DNA from: Bacteroidales bacterium
GTDB lineage: Bacteria; Bacteroidota; Bacteroidia; Bacteroidales; UBA932
Assembly (NCBI GenBank): GCA_024689985.1
Contig: JAILCZ010000056.1
Span: 1-39,087 of the forward strand
DNA: 39,087 nucleotides
Direction of reading: 5' to 3'
Within the stretch, counting starts at the first letter, position 1, and every line of letters starts with the position of its first letter. Positions 9,456 to 18,112 of this stretch are shown in pieces. The notes beneath the pieces are model-generated. The model was not told the origin of the DNA. It ran no database searches and saw only the letters and a list, made by a program, of their open reading frames with translations. The position numbers were made by a program, and so were the translations under genes.

Positions 9456-10054
9456 ATTTCAAGGAAGTTCTTTAGGATTCTGCTGCCGACAGGGCCGCTC
9501 TTTTCCGGGTGGAACTGGGTTCCGTAGAAATTGCCCCTGTTGAGGGCTGCGGCGAAGGTCTGGCTGCCGTAGGTTGTCTTTGCGATTACCCTGGTGTCTC
9601 CGCTCTGCGGCAGGGACGGGGCGAAGGAATGGACATAGTAAACGAAGTCGCCTTCCTTGATTCCCTTGAAGAGGGGAGAATCCAGGCTCTCTATCGTGTT
9701 CCATCCCATCTCCGGAATCTTGATCTTCTCTTCTTCCGGCTGGAATTTCCTGACCTTGGAGTCAAAGACGCCGAGGCAGGTGGCGTTTCCTTCCTCACTG
9801 CACTGGCAGAGCACCTGTATTCCGATGCAGATGCCGAGAACAGGCTGCGTCAGGGTAGGAATCACCTTGTCAAGCCCTCTGCTGCGGAGGTTGTCCATAG
9901 CTGAACTGGCTTCACCTACTCCCGGAAGGAGGACGTGGTCGGCGCTGCGGATGATTTCCGGATCAGATGTGACCACATAATCCTGGCCGAGTTTCTTGAG
10001 GGCGTTCTCGACGCTTCTGAGGTTTCCCGTATCGTAATCTACTATTGCTATCAT
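9452..10054 (-). CDS. hisH: Imidazole glycerol phosphate synthase glutaminase subunit
   Basis: MIAIVDYDTGNLRSVENALKKLG...LPGVGEA...VLGICIGIQVL...GTQFHPEKSG. The 283-aa ORF start (10303) is an out-of-frame extension into hisC-hisB; true ATG at 10054. Confidence 0.96.
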   Translation of the reverse strand: MIAIVDYDTGNLRSVENALKKLGQDYVVTSDPEIIRSADHVLLPGVGEASSAMDNLRSRGLDKVIPTLTQPVLGICIGIQVLCQCSEEGNATCLGVFDSKVRKFQPEEEKIKIPEMGWNTIESLDSPLFKGIKEGDFVYYVHSFAPSLPQSGDTRVIAKTTYGSQTFAAALNRGNFYGTQFHPEKSGPVGSRILKNFLEI

Positions 10055-10068
10055 TATTATTCCGTCTG

Positions 10069-11697
10069 TTAAAGAACTCCCTTGCTGCTTGGCAGCTCGT
10101 ATGGGAACTGACTGCGGGCAATCGCCATCCTGAGTGCTCTTGCAAAGGCCTTGAAGATGGATTCTGCCTTGTGGTGGTCGTTCGTGCCCACTGCCTTGAT
10201 GTGCATATTCACCTTCATCGCGCTGGCGAGAGACTGGAAGAAGTGTTCGAACATTTCGGTAGGCACGTCGCCCACGCGGTCTCTGGTGAATTCCACATCC
10301 CATCGGAAGTCGATTCTGCCTCCGAAGTCCATAAGCACCATAGCGTCGCAGTCGTCCATCGGAAGAACGAAGCCATAGCGGCCGATGCCGAGCTTGCTTC
10401 CGAGGGCTTTGTCTATGACTTCTCCGAGGACGATGGCCACGTCTTCCATAGTGTGGTGCTCGTCAACTTCGAGGTCGCCTATGGCCTTGACATTGAGGGC
10501 CACGCCTCCGTGATGAGGAATCTGCATAAGCATATGGTCGAGGAAGCAGAGGCCCGTGGATACGGAATCTGTTTCAGCCTGACGGCGGTCGAGGTCGATT
10601 TCGACGGTGATGTCTGTCTCGCGTGTCTTCCTGTGGATCTTGGCGTGGCGGTCGGAAGCCTCAGGAAGAGGCTCTCCGTTCATAACGGCGATGACCTTGG
10701 TGTTCTCGGCAGGTGTGCCGACCGTTATTCTGAGACAGTCCTTGCAGAGGACGACCTTCGTCCTGTTACGGACGATGATGCCGGCTGATAGGAGCCTGTC
10801 ATACCAGACGTTGGCGTCGTCAACTTTCACGAGGAGGAAGTTGGCGTCGGAAGGGTAGATCTTCTTTACGCAAGATGCGTTCTTGATGCCTTCCGCAAGC
10901 CTTTCCCTCTCGGAAAGGACTTCGCTTACGTGACGGTTCTTCTCTTCGAGGTTGATTTTCGAGAGGGCAGTCTTCTGGGCGAGAATGTTGATGTTGTATG
11001 GATATTTCACGCGGCCGAAGAGTTCGTTGACCTTCGGGGTGCTGTATGCGATTCCGAGTCGGATGCCGGCCATTCCCCAAGCCTTTGACATCGTCTGGAG
11101 GACGATGAGCTGAGGGTATCTGTCGATGAGAGGGGCTACGCTTTCTTCTGATGAGAAGTCTATGTAGGCCTCGTCCACTACGAGGATTCCAGGGAATTTC
11201 TGGAGTATCTCCTCGATCTGGCTTACCTTGAAGGCGTTGCCCGACGGGTTGTTCGGTGAACAGATCCAGCCTACGCGGGTGTTGGCGTCAGCTGCGGCAA
11301 GAAATTTCTCCGTGTCCAGGGAGAAGTCTTCCTCCAGGTTCACGAATTTTACCTTGACGTCGTTGGTGGCTGCCGCTACGCTGTACATTCCATAGCTCGG
11401 CGCAATCATCACGGCGTTGTCCACGCCCGGACGGCAGAAAATCCTATAGACGAGGTCGATGGCCTCATCGCTGCCGTTTCCGAGGAAGATTCTGTCTGCA
11501 GGCACTCCCTTGACCTTGGAGATTAGCTCTTTGAGCTGCTTCTGATGAGGGTCAGGATAACGGTTTATTCCGTTTTCATAAGGGCTTTCGTTGGCATCGA
11601 TGAAAATGTCGATGTCTCCTCCGCTGAATTCGTCCCTTGCCGTGCTGTACGGTTCGAGGGCAAGTATGTTGGGACGTACGAGACTAAGTGGATCCAT
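10069..11697 (-). CDS. Fusion protein: histidinol-phosphate aminotransferase (HisC, N-terminal) + imidazoleglycerol-phosphate dehydratase (HisB C-domain, C-terminal)
   Basis: One uninterrupted 542-aa frame. HisC: GNGSDEAIDLVYRIFCRPG, CSPNNPSGN, DEAYIDF, SKAWGMAGIRLG. IGPD: FLDHMLMQIPHHGG, DEHHTMEDVAI, TNDHHKAESIFKAFARAL. Linker around EPLPEASDRHAKIHRKTRE. Confidence 0.95.
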   Translation of the reverse strand: MDPLSLVRPNILALEPYSTARDEFSGGDIDIFIDANESPYENGINRYPDPHQKQLKELISKVKGVPADRIFLGNGSDEAIDLVYRIFCRPGVDNAVMIAPSYGMYSVAAATNDVKVKFVNLEEDFSLDTEKFLAAADANTRVGWICSPNNPSGNAFKVSQIEEILQKFPGILVVDEAYIDFSSEESVAPLIDRYPQLIVLQTMSKAWGMAGIRLGIAYSTPKVNELFGRVKYPYNINILAQKTALSKINLEEKNRHVSEVLSERERLAEGIKNASCVKKIYPSDANFLLVKVDDANVWYDRLLSAGIIVRNRTKVVLCKDCLRITVGTPAENTKVIAVMNGEPLPEASDRHAKIHRKTRETDITVEIDLDRRQAETDSVSTGLCFLDHMLMQIPHHGGVALNVKAIGDLEVDEHHTMEDVAIVLGEVIDKALGSKLGIGRYGFVLPMDDCDAMVLMDFGGRIDFRWDVEFTRDRVGDVPTEMFEHFFQSLASAMKVNMHIKAVGTNDHHKAESIFKAFARALRMAIARSQFPYELPSSKGVL

Positions 11698-12971
11698 TAT
11701 TTGATTCTGACTTTTACGGCGTTTGCGTGAGCGTCGAGGCCTTCAGCGTCAGCCATAGTTATAATTGTATTTGAAAGACCCTTCAAACCCTCCTGGGAGA
11801 GTTCCTGGTAGGTGATTTTTCTGATGAAGCTGTCGATGTTCACTCCGCTGTAGGAATGAGCCCAGCCGCTGGTTGGGAGGGTGTGGTTCGTACCTGAGGC
11901 ATAGTCTCCGGCGCTTTCGCAGGACCAGTTGCCGATGAATACGGAACCTGCCGCGGTAATCTTGGCGGCGATGTCCCAAGGCTTGTCCATTGCGATGATT
12001 AAGTGCTCGGAACCGTAGGCATTGGCGAATTCGATCATTGCCTCCTTAGTGTCCATCACGATAGCGCGGCTGTTGCCGAGGGAGCTTTCGAGGGCCGAAG
12101 TCCTGCTGAGGCCTTTGAGCTGATCTTCGATGCAGGCCTGCACCTTGTCGGCTATCTCCATGCTGTCGCAGACGAGGATTGCCTGGCTGTCGGCTCCGTG
12201 CTCACACTGTGAGAGAAGGTCTGAAGCTATGAATTCAGGCTTTGCTGTCTCATCTGCCATAACCATTACTTCCGAAGGACCTGCCGGCATATCTATGGCT
12301 ACTTCCGAAACGCTGACGCTCTGTTTTGCCATAGTCACGAATCTGTTGCCGGGACCGAAGATCTTGTCACGCTTGGTGATGGTCTCCGTACCGTAGGCCA
12401 TAGCTGCGATAGCCTGGGCTCCGCCTGTCTTGTAGATGTGGCGTACTCCGCAGAGCGTGGCCGCATAGACGACTGCCGGAGCGACCTTTCCCTGCTTGTC
12501 GGTAGGTGTGCAGAGGATTACGTCCGGGCATCCTGCGACTGCGGCAGGAATTGCGAGCATCAGTACGGTCGAGAAGAGGGGAGCGTTGCCGCCTGGAATG
12601 TAGAGTCCGATTTTCTGGATCGGAACAGGTCTCTGGTAGCATCTGACTCCCGGGGTGGTCTCGACTTCGACTTCCTTAGGCAGTTGTGCCTCGTGGAATT
12701 TCCTGATGTTTGAATATGCTTTGTCGAGGGCCTCCTTGACTTCAGCGCTTACAAGCTCTGCCGCCTCCTGCTTTTCCTGGTCGCTGACCTCGAGGCTGTC
12801 AATCTCCACGCCGTCGATTTCCCTGGCGAGTTCGCGGAGGGCCTTGTCGCCATCCTTTCTCACTCTGTCGAGGATGCCGGCAACTATGGTTGCGATTTTG
12901 TCGTTGTTCTGGGTGGCTCGCTCAGTCAGGGCTTTCCACTCGGACTTCTGTGGATTTGTATAAATATTCAT
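11697..12971 (-). CDS. hisD: Histidinol dehydrogenase
   Basis: MNIYTNPQKSEWKALTERA...GLYIPGGNAPLFSTVLMLAIPA...FGPGNRFVTMAK...DMPAGPSEVMV...LPTSGWAHSYSGV. Start corrected from 13103 to 12971. Confidence 0.97.
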   Translation of the reverse strand: MNIYTNPQKSEWKALTERATQNNDKIATIVAGILDRVRKDGDKALRELAREIDGVEIDSLEVSDQEKQEAAELVSAEVKEALDKAYSNIRKFHEAQLPKEVEVETTPGVRCYQRPVPIQKIGLYIPGGNAPLFSTVLMLAIPAAVAGCPDVILCTPTDKQGKVAPAVVYAATLCGVRHIYKTGGAQAIAAMAYGTETITKRDKIFGPGNRFVTMAKQSVSVSEVAIDMPAGPSEVMVMADETAKPEFIASDLLSQCEHGADSQAILVCDSMEIADKVQACIEDQLKGLSRTSALESSLGNSRAIVMDTKEAMIEFANAYGSEHLIIAMDKPWDIAAKITAAGSVFIGNWSCESAGDYASGTNHTLPTSGWAHSYSGVNIDSFIRKITYQELSQEGLKGLSNTIITMADAEGLDAHANAVKVRIK

Positions 12972-12972
12972 T

Positions 12973-13830
12973 TTAGAGAACAAGTTTTTCAACGCTCGTA
13001 ACGAGAATTCCGGTTGCACCTGCTTCCTTGAGGGCTTCGATCTTTTCCCAGAGGACATCTTCAGCCACCACTGTGTGGAGGGAAGACCAGCCTGTCTCCG
13101 CAAGAGGAAGGATGGTAGGGGATTTCATTGCCGGAACAATCTTGAGGGCATCGTCAATCTTGCCGTTAGGAATGTTCATCATAAGGTATTTCAAACCCTT
13201 GCTGTCGCTCACTGCGTTGAATCTGAAAATGAGCTTCTCGAGAATCGCTTTCTTCTCTTCGCTGAGGTTCTTGTTCGTGATGAGGACGGCTTCGCTGAAA
13301 ACGATTTTCTCAACTTCCTTGAGGCCGTTGCTTACGAGAGTTCCGCCTGAAGAGACGATGTCGAAGATTGCATCAGCCATTCCTGCCGCAGGGGCGATTT
13401 CCACTGAGCCTGCAATAGTGTGGATCTGTGCGTCGATATTGTTGTCCTTGAGCCATTTGCTGAGGATCCCGGGATATGAGGTGGCAATTCTCTTGCCGTT
13501 GAAATACTCAGGTCCGTCGTACTGCTCGTCCTTTGGAATTGCGAGTGAAATGCGGCAGGCTCCGAATCCGAGCTTGCTTGCAATTTCTACGTCGAATCCT
13601 CTTTCGAGGACTTCGTTGTATCCTACGATTCCAGCATCAGCAGCTCCCATTGAAACTGCCTGCGGGATATCGTCATCCCTGAGGTAGAGAAGTTCTACAG
13701 GGAAGGTCTTGGATGCTGAAAGGAATTTTCTCTTGCTGTCGTCCACGCTCACTCCCGCATCCTGCAGGAGGGCAACGCTCTGTTCGTTCAGACGTCCTTT
13801 GGTCTGGATAGCGATTCTTAACATTGACAT
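12973..13830 (-). CDS. hisG: ATP phosphoribosyltransferase, long form with C-terminal ACT-like domain
   Basis: MLRIAIQTKGRLNEQSVALLQDAGV...GAADAGIVGYNEVLERGFDVE...; alternative in-frame ATG at 13824. Confidence 0.96.
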   Translation of the reverse strand: MSMLRIAIQTKGRLNEQSVALLQDAGVSVDDSKRKFLSASKTFPVELLYLRDDDIPQAVSMGAADAGIVGYNEVLERGFDVEIASKLGFGACRISLAIPKDEQYDGPEYFNGKRIATSYPGILSKWLKDNNIDAQIHTIAGSVEIAPAAGMADAIFDIVSSGGTLVSNGLKEVEKIVFSEAVLITNKNLSEEKKAILEKLIFRFNAVSDSKGLKYLMMNIPNGKIDDALKIVPAMKSPTILPLAETGWSSLHTVVAEDVLWEKIEALKEAGATGILVTSVEKLVL

Positions 13831-13857
13831 ACTTATATATTTTAATTATTAATCAAC

Positions 13858-13890
13858 AAAAAAAGGACTTGCCCGGTTCAGGGTAAGTCC
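13858..13890 (-). terminator. his operon attenuator terminator
   Basis: Minus strand GGACTTACCCTGAACCGGGCAAGTCCTTTTTTT: GGACTT/AAGTCC and CCC/GGG stem with an A.C mismatch, U7 tract, about 28 nt before hisG. Confidence 0.92.
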
Positions 13891-13939
13891 TCATATATCT
13901 ACATATTCGCATTTAGCAGTATACAGCAACTTACCCCCG

Positions 13940-13990
13940 TTATTTGCGGTGGTGGTGATGATGAGCTGTATGAAGCGAATAAAATTTCAT
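13940..13990 (-). CDS. hisL: his leader peptide MKFYSLHTAHHHHHRK
   Basis: Minus strand ATG AAA TTT TAT TCG CTT CAT ACA GCT CAT CAT CAC CAC CAC CGC AAA TAA: six His codons, five consecutive, directly upstream of the attenuator. hisL is used as a functional name. Confidence 0.9.
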   Translation of the reverse strand: MKFYSLHTAHHHHHRK

Positions 13991-13998
13991 ATCGGTTG

Positions 13999-14030
13999 CA
14001 AATATAAATATTTATAATTCTGTTTCCAAA
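13999..14030 (-). promoter_or_regulatory. Bacteroidota sigma-type promoter of the his operon
   Basis: Minus strand TTTG (+14027-14030), N20, TATATTTG (+13999-14006). Confidence 0.8.
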
Positions 14031-15047
14031 TTATTTGACCGTAGAAAATCTGAATTCCGTGTGCTGTGTGTATGCCTGGTTAGGTCTGAGCACTATGTCT
14101 CCGAAGACTTCCGGGTTGTTGACTGCATCCGGGTGCTGCTGGGCTTCGAGCACGAGGGCATTCTTTCCGGAGTAAACCTGAAGTCCAGGCTGGTCTGACC
14201 ATACTTCGAGTCTTCTTCCTTCTTCCGGTTCATAGACAGCACAGAGAATTTCGGTTCCGGACGGTGTGCCCTTGTTGATTACCCAGTTGTTGTCGTAGAT
14301 GAGCTGGTCAATGACCTTAGGCTCGCGGAAATCGTACGGGGTGCCTTCGACAGGGGAGAAGTGGCCGAGTGGAATGAGGAGAGAATCGACAGGCTCGTAG
14401 CGGTCTGCGAAAATCTGCATCACGTGGCCGAGGATCGTATCGCTGTCCTGACCCTTGAGGTTGAAGAACGGATGGTAGGCTATGCTGACAGGAGTAGGAG
14501 CGTCAGTCTTTGCGATATAGTCTATGAGAAGGGTGTTCTTTTTTACCGTGTAGGTTATCTTGATTTTGAGGTTTCCAGGGTATCCTTCCTGCCCGTCAGG
14601 ATGAAGGTAGGCGAGGGTGAGGCTGTTGTCGCTCACGCTGAGGACGTCCCATACTACCATATCCAGTCCCTTGAATCCTCCGTGGAGGGTGTTGCCGTTG
14701 TCGTTTTCCGGGGTGTGGTATTCCTTCCCGTCAACGGTGAAAGTCGCTTTTCCGATGCGGTTGGCCACAGGTCCTACGCAGGCTCCGTAGAAACGGTCTC
14801 CCTTGGGGGTTATGTAATCTTCGATGTTATCGTGGCCCAGGACTACGTTTTCCTGGACACCGTTTCTGTCAGGTGCCGTCATAGATACTACGCGTGCTCC
14901 GAAGTTGGTGATTTCGACAGTCAGGGGACCTCCGTCATAAAGTGTGAAGATGTCTGTTTTCTTGCCGTCAATTTCAGTTCTGAATTTGTTGTTGCCGCAA
15001 GAAACCAGGCCGCAGAGAGCGGCTAAAAGCAAAATATATTTTTTCAT
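14031..15047 (-). CDS. galM: Aldose 1-epimerase (galactose mutarotase), predicted lipoprotein
   Basis: MKKYILLLAALCGLVSCGNN lipobox, then ITNFGARVVSMTAPDRNG, NRIGKATF, LHGGFKGLDMVVWDV, AYHPFFNL, PGLQVYSG. Start corrected to 15047. Confidence 0.9.
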   Translation of the reverse strand: MKKYILLLAALCGLVSCGNNKFRTEIDGKKTDIFTLYDGGPLTVEITNFGARVVSMTAPDRNGVQENVVLGHDNIEDYITPKGDRFYGACVGPVANRIGKATFTVDGKEYHTPENDNGNTLHGGFKGLDMVVWDVLSVSDNSLTLAYLHPDGQEGYPGNLKIKITYTVKKNTLLIDYIAKTDAPTPVSIAYHPFFNLKGQDSDTILGHVMQIFADRYEPVDSLLIPLGHFSPVEGTPYDFREPKVIDQLIYDNNWVINKGTPSGTEILCAVYEPEEGRRLEVWSDQPGLQVYSGKNALVLEAQQHPDAVNNPEVFGDIVLRPNQAYTQHTEFRFSTVK

Positions 15048-15096
15048 ATTTAGATGATTGTATTCAAATTTATAATTTTTTGAGCTAATTTTAGAA

Positions 15097-17247
15097 ATGC
15101 GAAAAATATATTGCAAAATATTTATGATAGCTTCGGCTACCGCTTTGGCGGTTGTGCTTGCATTATTTTTTTTCGCAAGACCTCTTTATAAGTCTTCATC
15201 CCGAATTCTCATTACTCCATCCTTGACTGAAAATGGTTTTTCATCGGTCGCGGCTGAGTTGAATTCCGTAGGCAACACTTCCTTTTTCAGCAGTTTCCAG
15301 GACCTGTATTATCTTTTCAGGTCTTCAGAACTGATAGACATCGTCGTGTCCGGAATGAATCTGGACAAAGAGTACAGGGATGCCAATTCTTTCAGGAAAC
15401 CAATCCTGTACGGCAGAAATCAGCCTTTTTCCCTGGAACTGCTCAATCTTGGACCAGAGGATGAATTCAGGGCCCGTATTTTCAAGCTCGACGGTCATTC
15501 TGTTCGCATAGTATCAGGGAAAGATGACAAGGCGGTCGCTCTGGGGGATACGGCAGTGGTCAATGGAGCTGTTCTGGTTCCGCGGATGGAGTCGGGCTGG
15601 GACAGTTGTCCGGAGGAGGTTATCTTCAGGAAAACAGACTATTTCTCTGTATTGGACAGATGCATCAGCCGTTGGGATGTCGTTCCTATGGACAAAGATG
15701 TGTTCGGATTCGACCTTTCCTACAAGGACGAATCTCAGGAAAGGGCTTCTGATGTGATCCTGGCCGTTCTGGATGCGTATGCCGATTTCAACCGGAAGGC
15801 GAAGGCCGAAGGTGTGGAAAAATCTGACAGGATGCTGATGGACAGGCTTGCCGATGTCGGAAGTAAGCTTGGAATCGTGGATGACAACATTACTTCATAC
15901 AAGTCTTCCAACCTTGTGCTTGATGTCAGAAAGAAAGGGACAATCTCGTTCAGGGATGGTTTCGCCGCGAACAGTGAAATCGAAGACCTGGAGTTTGAGG
16001 GGGAGATGCTCCTTTATATGCTGGGTCAGATTGACTCCTGCAGGACCAATGGATTGACAACGCTTCTGCCGACTCTCGTTCCCGTTGAATCTGGTAATTC
16101 TCTCTACCGTACGGTTGACGACTTCAATGACAAACTTCTGATCAGAAACAGGCTCATTGCTTCCGGTGGCATCAAGTCCAAGGTCTCCGTGGATCTCTAT
16201 GCACAGCTGGAGGAATTGCTGGAATCCATTGAAGCCGGAATCAATACGCGTCTTTCCTCAATCGATGCCTCGGTCTACAATCTGGAGTCGATGTCTGGAA
16301 AAGTGGAAAAAGCCCTGAGGACGGATCCTAAGCACGAGTCTTATCTCCGTTCGGAAAGGATGCGGCAGCAGTTTTTGCAGGGTACTTATATCTATCTGAG
16401 CAAGATGCTGGAGGAAAACAGGATCGCTTCTCACTTCTATGCCAATGCAATAAGGGTGATACAGTCTCCGTCGGGCTCTGGCATCCCGTTCTTCCCTTCA
16501 CGCCGGTTCCTCGTCCTGCTCTTCCTGGGCATTGCCGTATGTCCTGTCTTGTTGTTCTACTTATACTCGAGGTTATTGGATGACAGAGTCTTCTCCGTCA
16601 AGGAACTCCGCTGTTTTGGTATCAATCCCGTCGCGACTCTGAAGGAGAATCCCGATCAGAAGGAGATAGACAGTCTCAGCGACAAGGTCTATTCTCTCGG
16701 ATATGACAATCCAACGACCGTATTCGGCGTGGTGTCCGTCAATGTGGGATCGGGTAAAAGCTATATTTCCAGGATTGTTTCGGAAAATCTTGCTGCCCAC
16801 GGAGAAAATGTGGTCCTGGTTGACTGTGACTTACGCAAGGGTACGGTTTCCGCCCAGTTTCAGGAACTCTCGGAGGTAAAGAATGCTCTCGCTTCTTATC
16901 TGGCGAATTCTTCTGCCGGGAATCTGGATACCATTATATATAAGGTAGGAAATCTGGATGTTATTCCTGTTGGTGACCTTCCGGCCAATCCTGCTGAAAT
17001 CATCAGCTCTCCTGCTTTTGATGCATTCGTGAATGAACTAAGGAAACGCTACAAATTCATAATCCTGGACTGCCCTCCAATCAATATCATTGCTGATACG
17101 ATGGAAGTATCCAGGGCGCTTGACAAGACACTTTTCGTGATAAGGGCAGGCCTGTTCAGAAGATTTTTATTCGAGGATGTGACTGAAGTGATCAGAAACC
17201 AATCCCTGCCGGGACTGCACTTCATCTTCAACGGCCTTAAGCGTTGA
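15097..17247 (+). CDS. Wzc/CpsD-like polysaccharide-biosynthesis tyrosine autokinase, without a C-terminal Tyr cluster
   Basis: N-terminal TM and Wzz-like region (PLYKSSSRILI), GNVR-like coiled coil, second TM near residue 475. Walker A VNVGSGKS, Walker A' VVLVDCDLRKG, Walker B FIILDCPP. C-terminus ...GLHFIFNGLKR. Confidence 0.82.
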   Translation: MRKIYCKIFMIASATALAVVLALFFFARPLYKSSSRILITPSLTENGFSSVAAELNSVGNTSFFSSFQDLYYLFRSSELIDIVVSGMNLDKEYRDANSFRKPILYGRNQPFSLELLNLGPEDEFRARIFKLDGHSVRIVSGKDDKAVALGDTAVVNGAVLVPRMESGWDSCPEEVIFRKTDYFSVLDRCISRWDVVPMDKDVFGFDLSYKDESQERASDVILAVLDAYADFNRKAKAEGVEKSDRMLMDRLADVGSKLGIVDDNITSYKSSNLVLDVRKKGTISFRDGFAANSEIEDLEFEGEMLLYMLGQIDSCRTNGLTTLLPTLVPVESGNSLYRTVDDFNDKLLIRNRLIASGGIKSKVSVDLYAQLEELLESIEAGINTRLSSIDASVYNLESMSGKVEKALRTDPKHESYLRSERMRQQFLQGTYIYLSKMLEENRIASHFYANAIRVIQSPSGSGIPFFPSRRFLVLLFLGIAVCPVLLFYLYSRLLDDRVFSVKELRCFGINPVATLKENPDQKEIDSLSDKVYSLGYDNPTTVFGVVSVNVGSGKSYISRIVSENLAAHGENVVLVDCDLRKGTVSAQFQELSEVKNALASYLANSSAGNLDTIIYKVGNLDVIPVGDLPANPAEIISSPAFDAFVNELRKRYKFIILDCPPINIIADTMEVSRALDKTLFVIRAGLFRRFLFEDVTEVIRNQSLPGLHFIFNGLKR

Positions 17248-18112
17248 GTTTCCAGTTGAGGGCTGAGATGAGGGAATTCTCGACCCAGTAAAGGAATTTT
17301 GTGCCCGGGGCCTTGCTTTCCATTTCTTTCATCTTTTCATAGATTGGCAGACCGTCGGAGGTGTCGTGCCACAGGTCCACGAAGGCATAGCCATAATTTT
17401 CTTCCGACATCTTATCTATGTATCCGAAGGCGTCTTCCTTTATGATTCTGACCTTGTCCTTGTTTCCGAATTGCGGAAGTATGTATCTGGTGAAAAGAGT
17501 GATAGCATCCTGGTCCCTTTCTATCACGGTTATGGATTCGACATCAGGTTTTATGGATGCCATATAGGTGAAATATCCGAGTCCCAGGCCGAATGTGATT
17601 ACTTTTCCGCTGACGGAATTGATCGGATCTTTCATAGATTCGATTTCGCTTGGCTTCACGGCCATCCATTCCCGACCGTCCTGCTGTACGCAGGGAAAGC
17701 CGAAAAGCTCATCGAAATAGCCTATGAGGGGAATTTCCCTTCCGTCTTCATCTATCTCGATGTCGTCCCTTATGAAGGCTTCGTAAGGTTTGTAGAAGTC
17801 GTGGATGAATTTCCAGCCTCCTGAAACGGCTCCGTCCGGAAAACGGATGTCTTTCAGGTACGGGTTGTCGGAATAGTCCTGGATGCTTAGTTTCTTGATG
17901 CTGCGACGGACATATTTTTCGAAGATTTCGTCGTCTTCTTCATCGAAGTCGCATAGTCCTGCCACTATAGCGGCATAAAGAACTTCCTCGGGCAGATTGC
18001 CCTCCGGGTCGGCCTCTTTCATCACTTCCTTGGTAATCGCACAAGGAGAATTGTTCAGAAAATCAACCAGGGCCCAGGCTACCTGGTTGTTTTTCAGCAT
18101 CCGGTCCGTCAT
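17237..18112 (-). CDS. Class I SAM-dependent methyltransferase / spermidine-synthase-like protein
   Basis: Motif I VITFGLGLGYFTYMAS, motif II SITVIERD, EDAFGYID, YGYAFVDLWHD. Start at 18112 shares ATGA with the proA stop. Confidence 0.65.
   Translation of the reverse strand: MTDRMLKNNQVAWALVDFLNNSPCAITKEVMKEADPEGNLPEEVLYAAIVAGLCDFDEEDDEIFEKYVRRSIKKLSIQDYSDNPYLKDIRFPDGAVSGGWKFIHDFYKPYEAFIRDDIEIDEDGREIPLIGYFDELFGFPCVQQDGREWMAVKPSEIESMKDPINSVSGKVITFGLGLGYFTYMASIKPDVESITVIERDQDAITLFTRYILPQFGNKDKVRIIKEDAFGYIDKMSEENYGYAFVDLWHDTSDGLPIYEKMKEMESKAPGTKFLYWVENSLISALNWKLNA

Larger units (their letters stand above)
13858..13998 (-). promoter_or_regulatory. his attenuation leader (leader peptide, antiterminator, terminator)
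   Basis: Segment 1 AUACAGC (+13965-13971) pairs with segment 2 GCUGUAU (+13921-13927). Segment 2 GGGUAAGU (+13929-13936) pairs with segment 3 ACUUACCC (+13881-13888). Segment 3 also forms the terminator with segment 4 (+13865-13874). Confidence 0.9.

Noticed and set aside
10055-10303. N-terminal extension of hisH (MGCGIHQRPRGRRAYRN...)
   Set aside because: It reads hisC-hisB DNA in another frame; the HisH family N-terminus begins at MIAIVDYDTGNLRS (10054).
7334-13687. Many plus-strand ORFs antisense to the his operon (e.g. 10045-10788, 13028-13687)
   Set aside because: Shadow ORFs from codon bias on the opposite strand. No recognisable domains; each fully overlaps a confident his gene.
14007-14030. 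Terminator for galM/his boundary
   Set aside because: No stable hairpin seen between the galM stop (14031) and the his promoter; the AT-rich sequence is better explained as the promoter itself.
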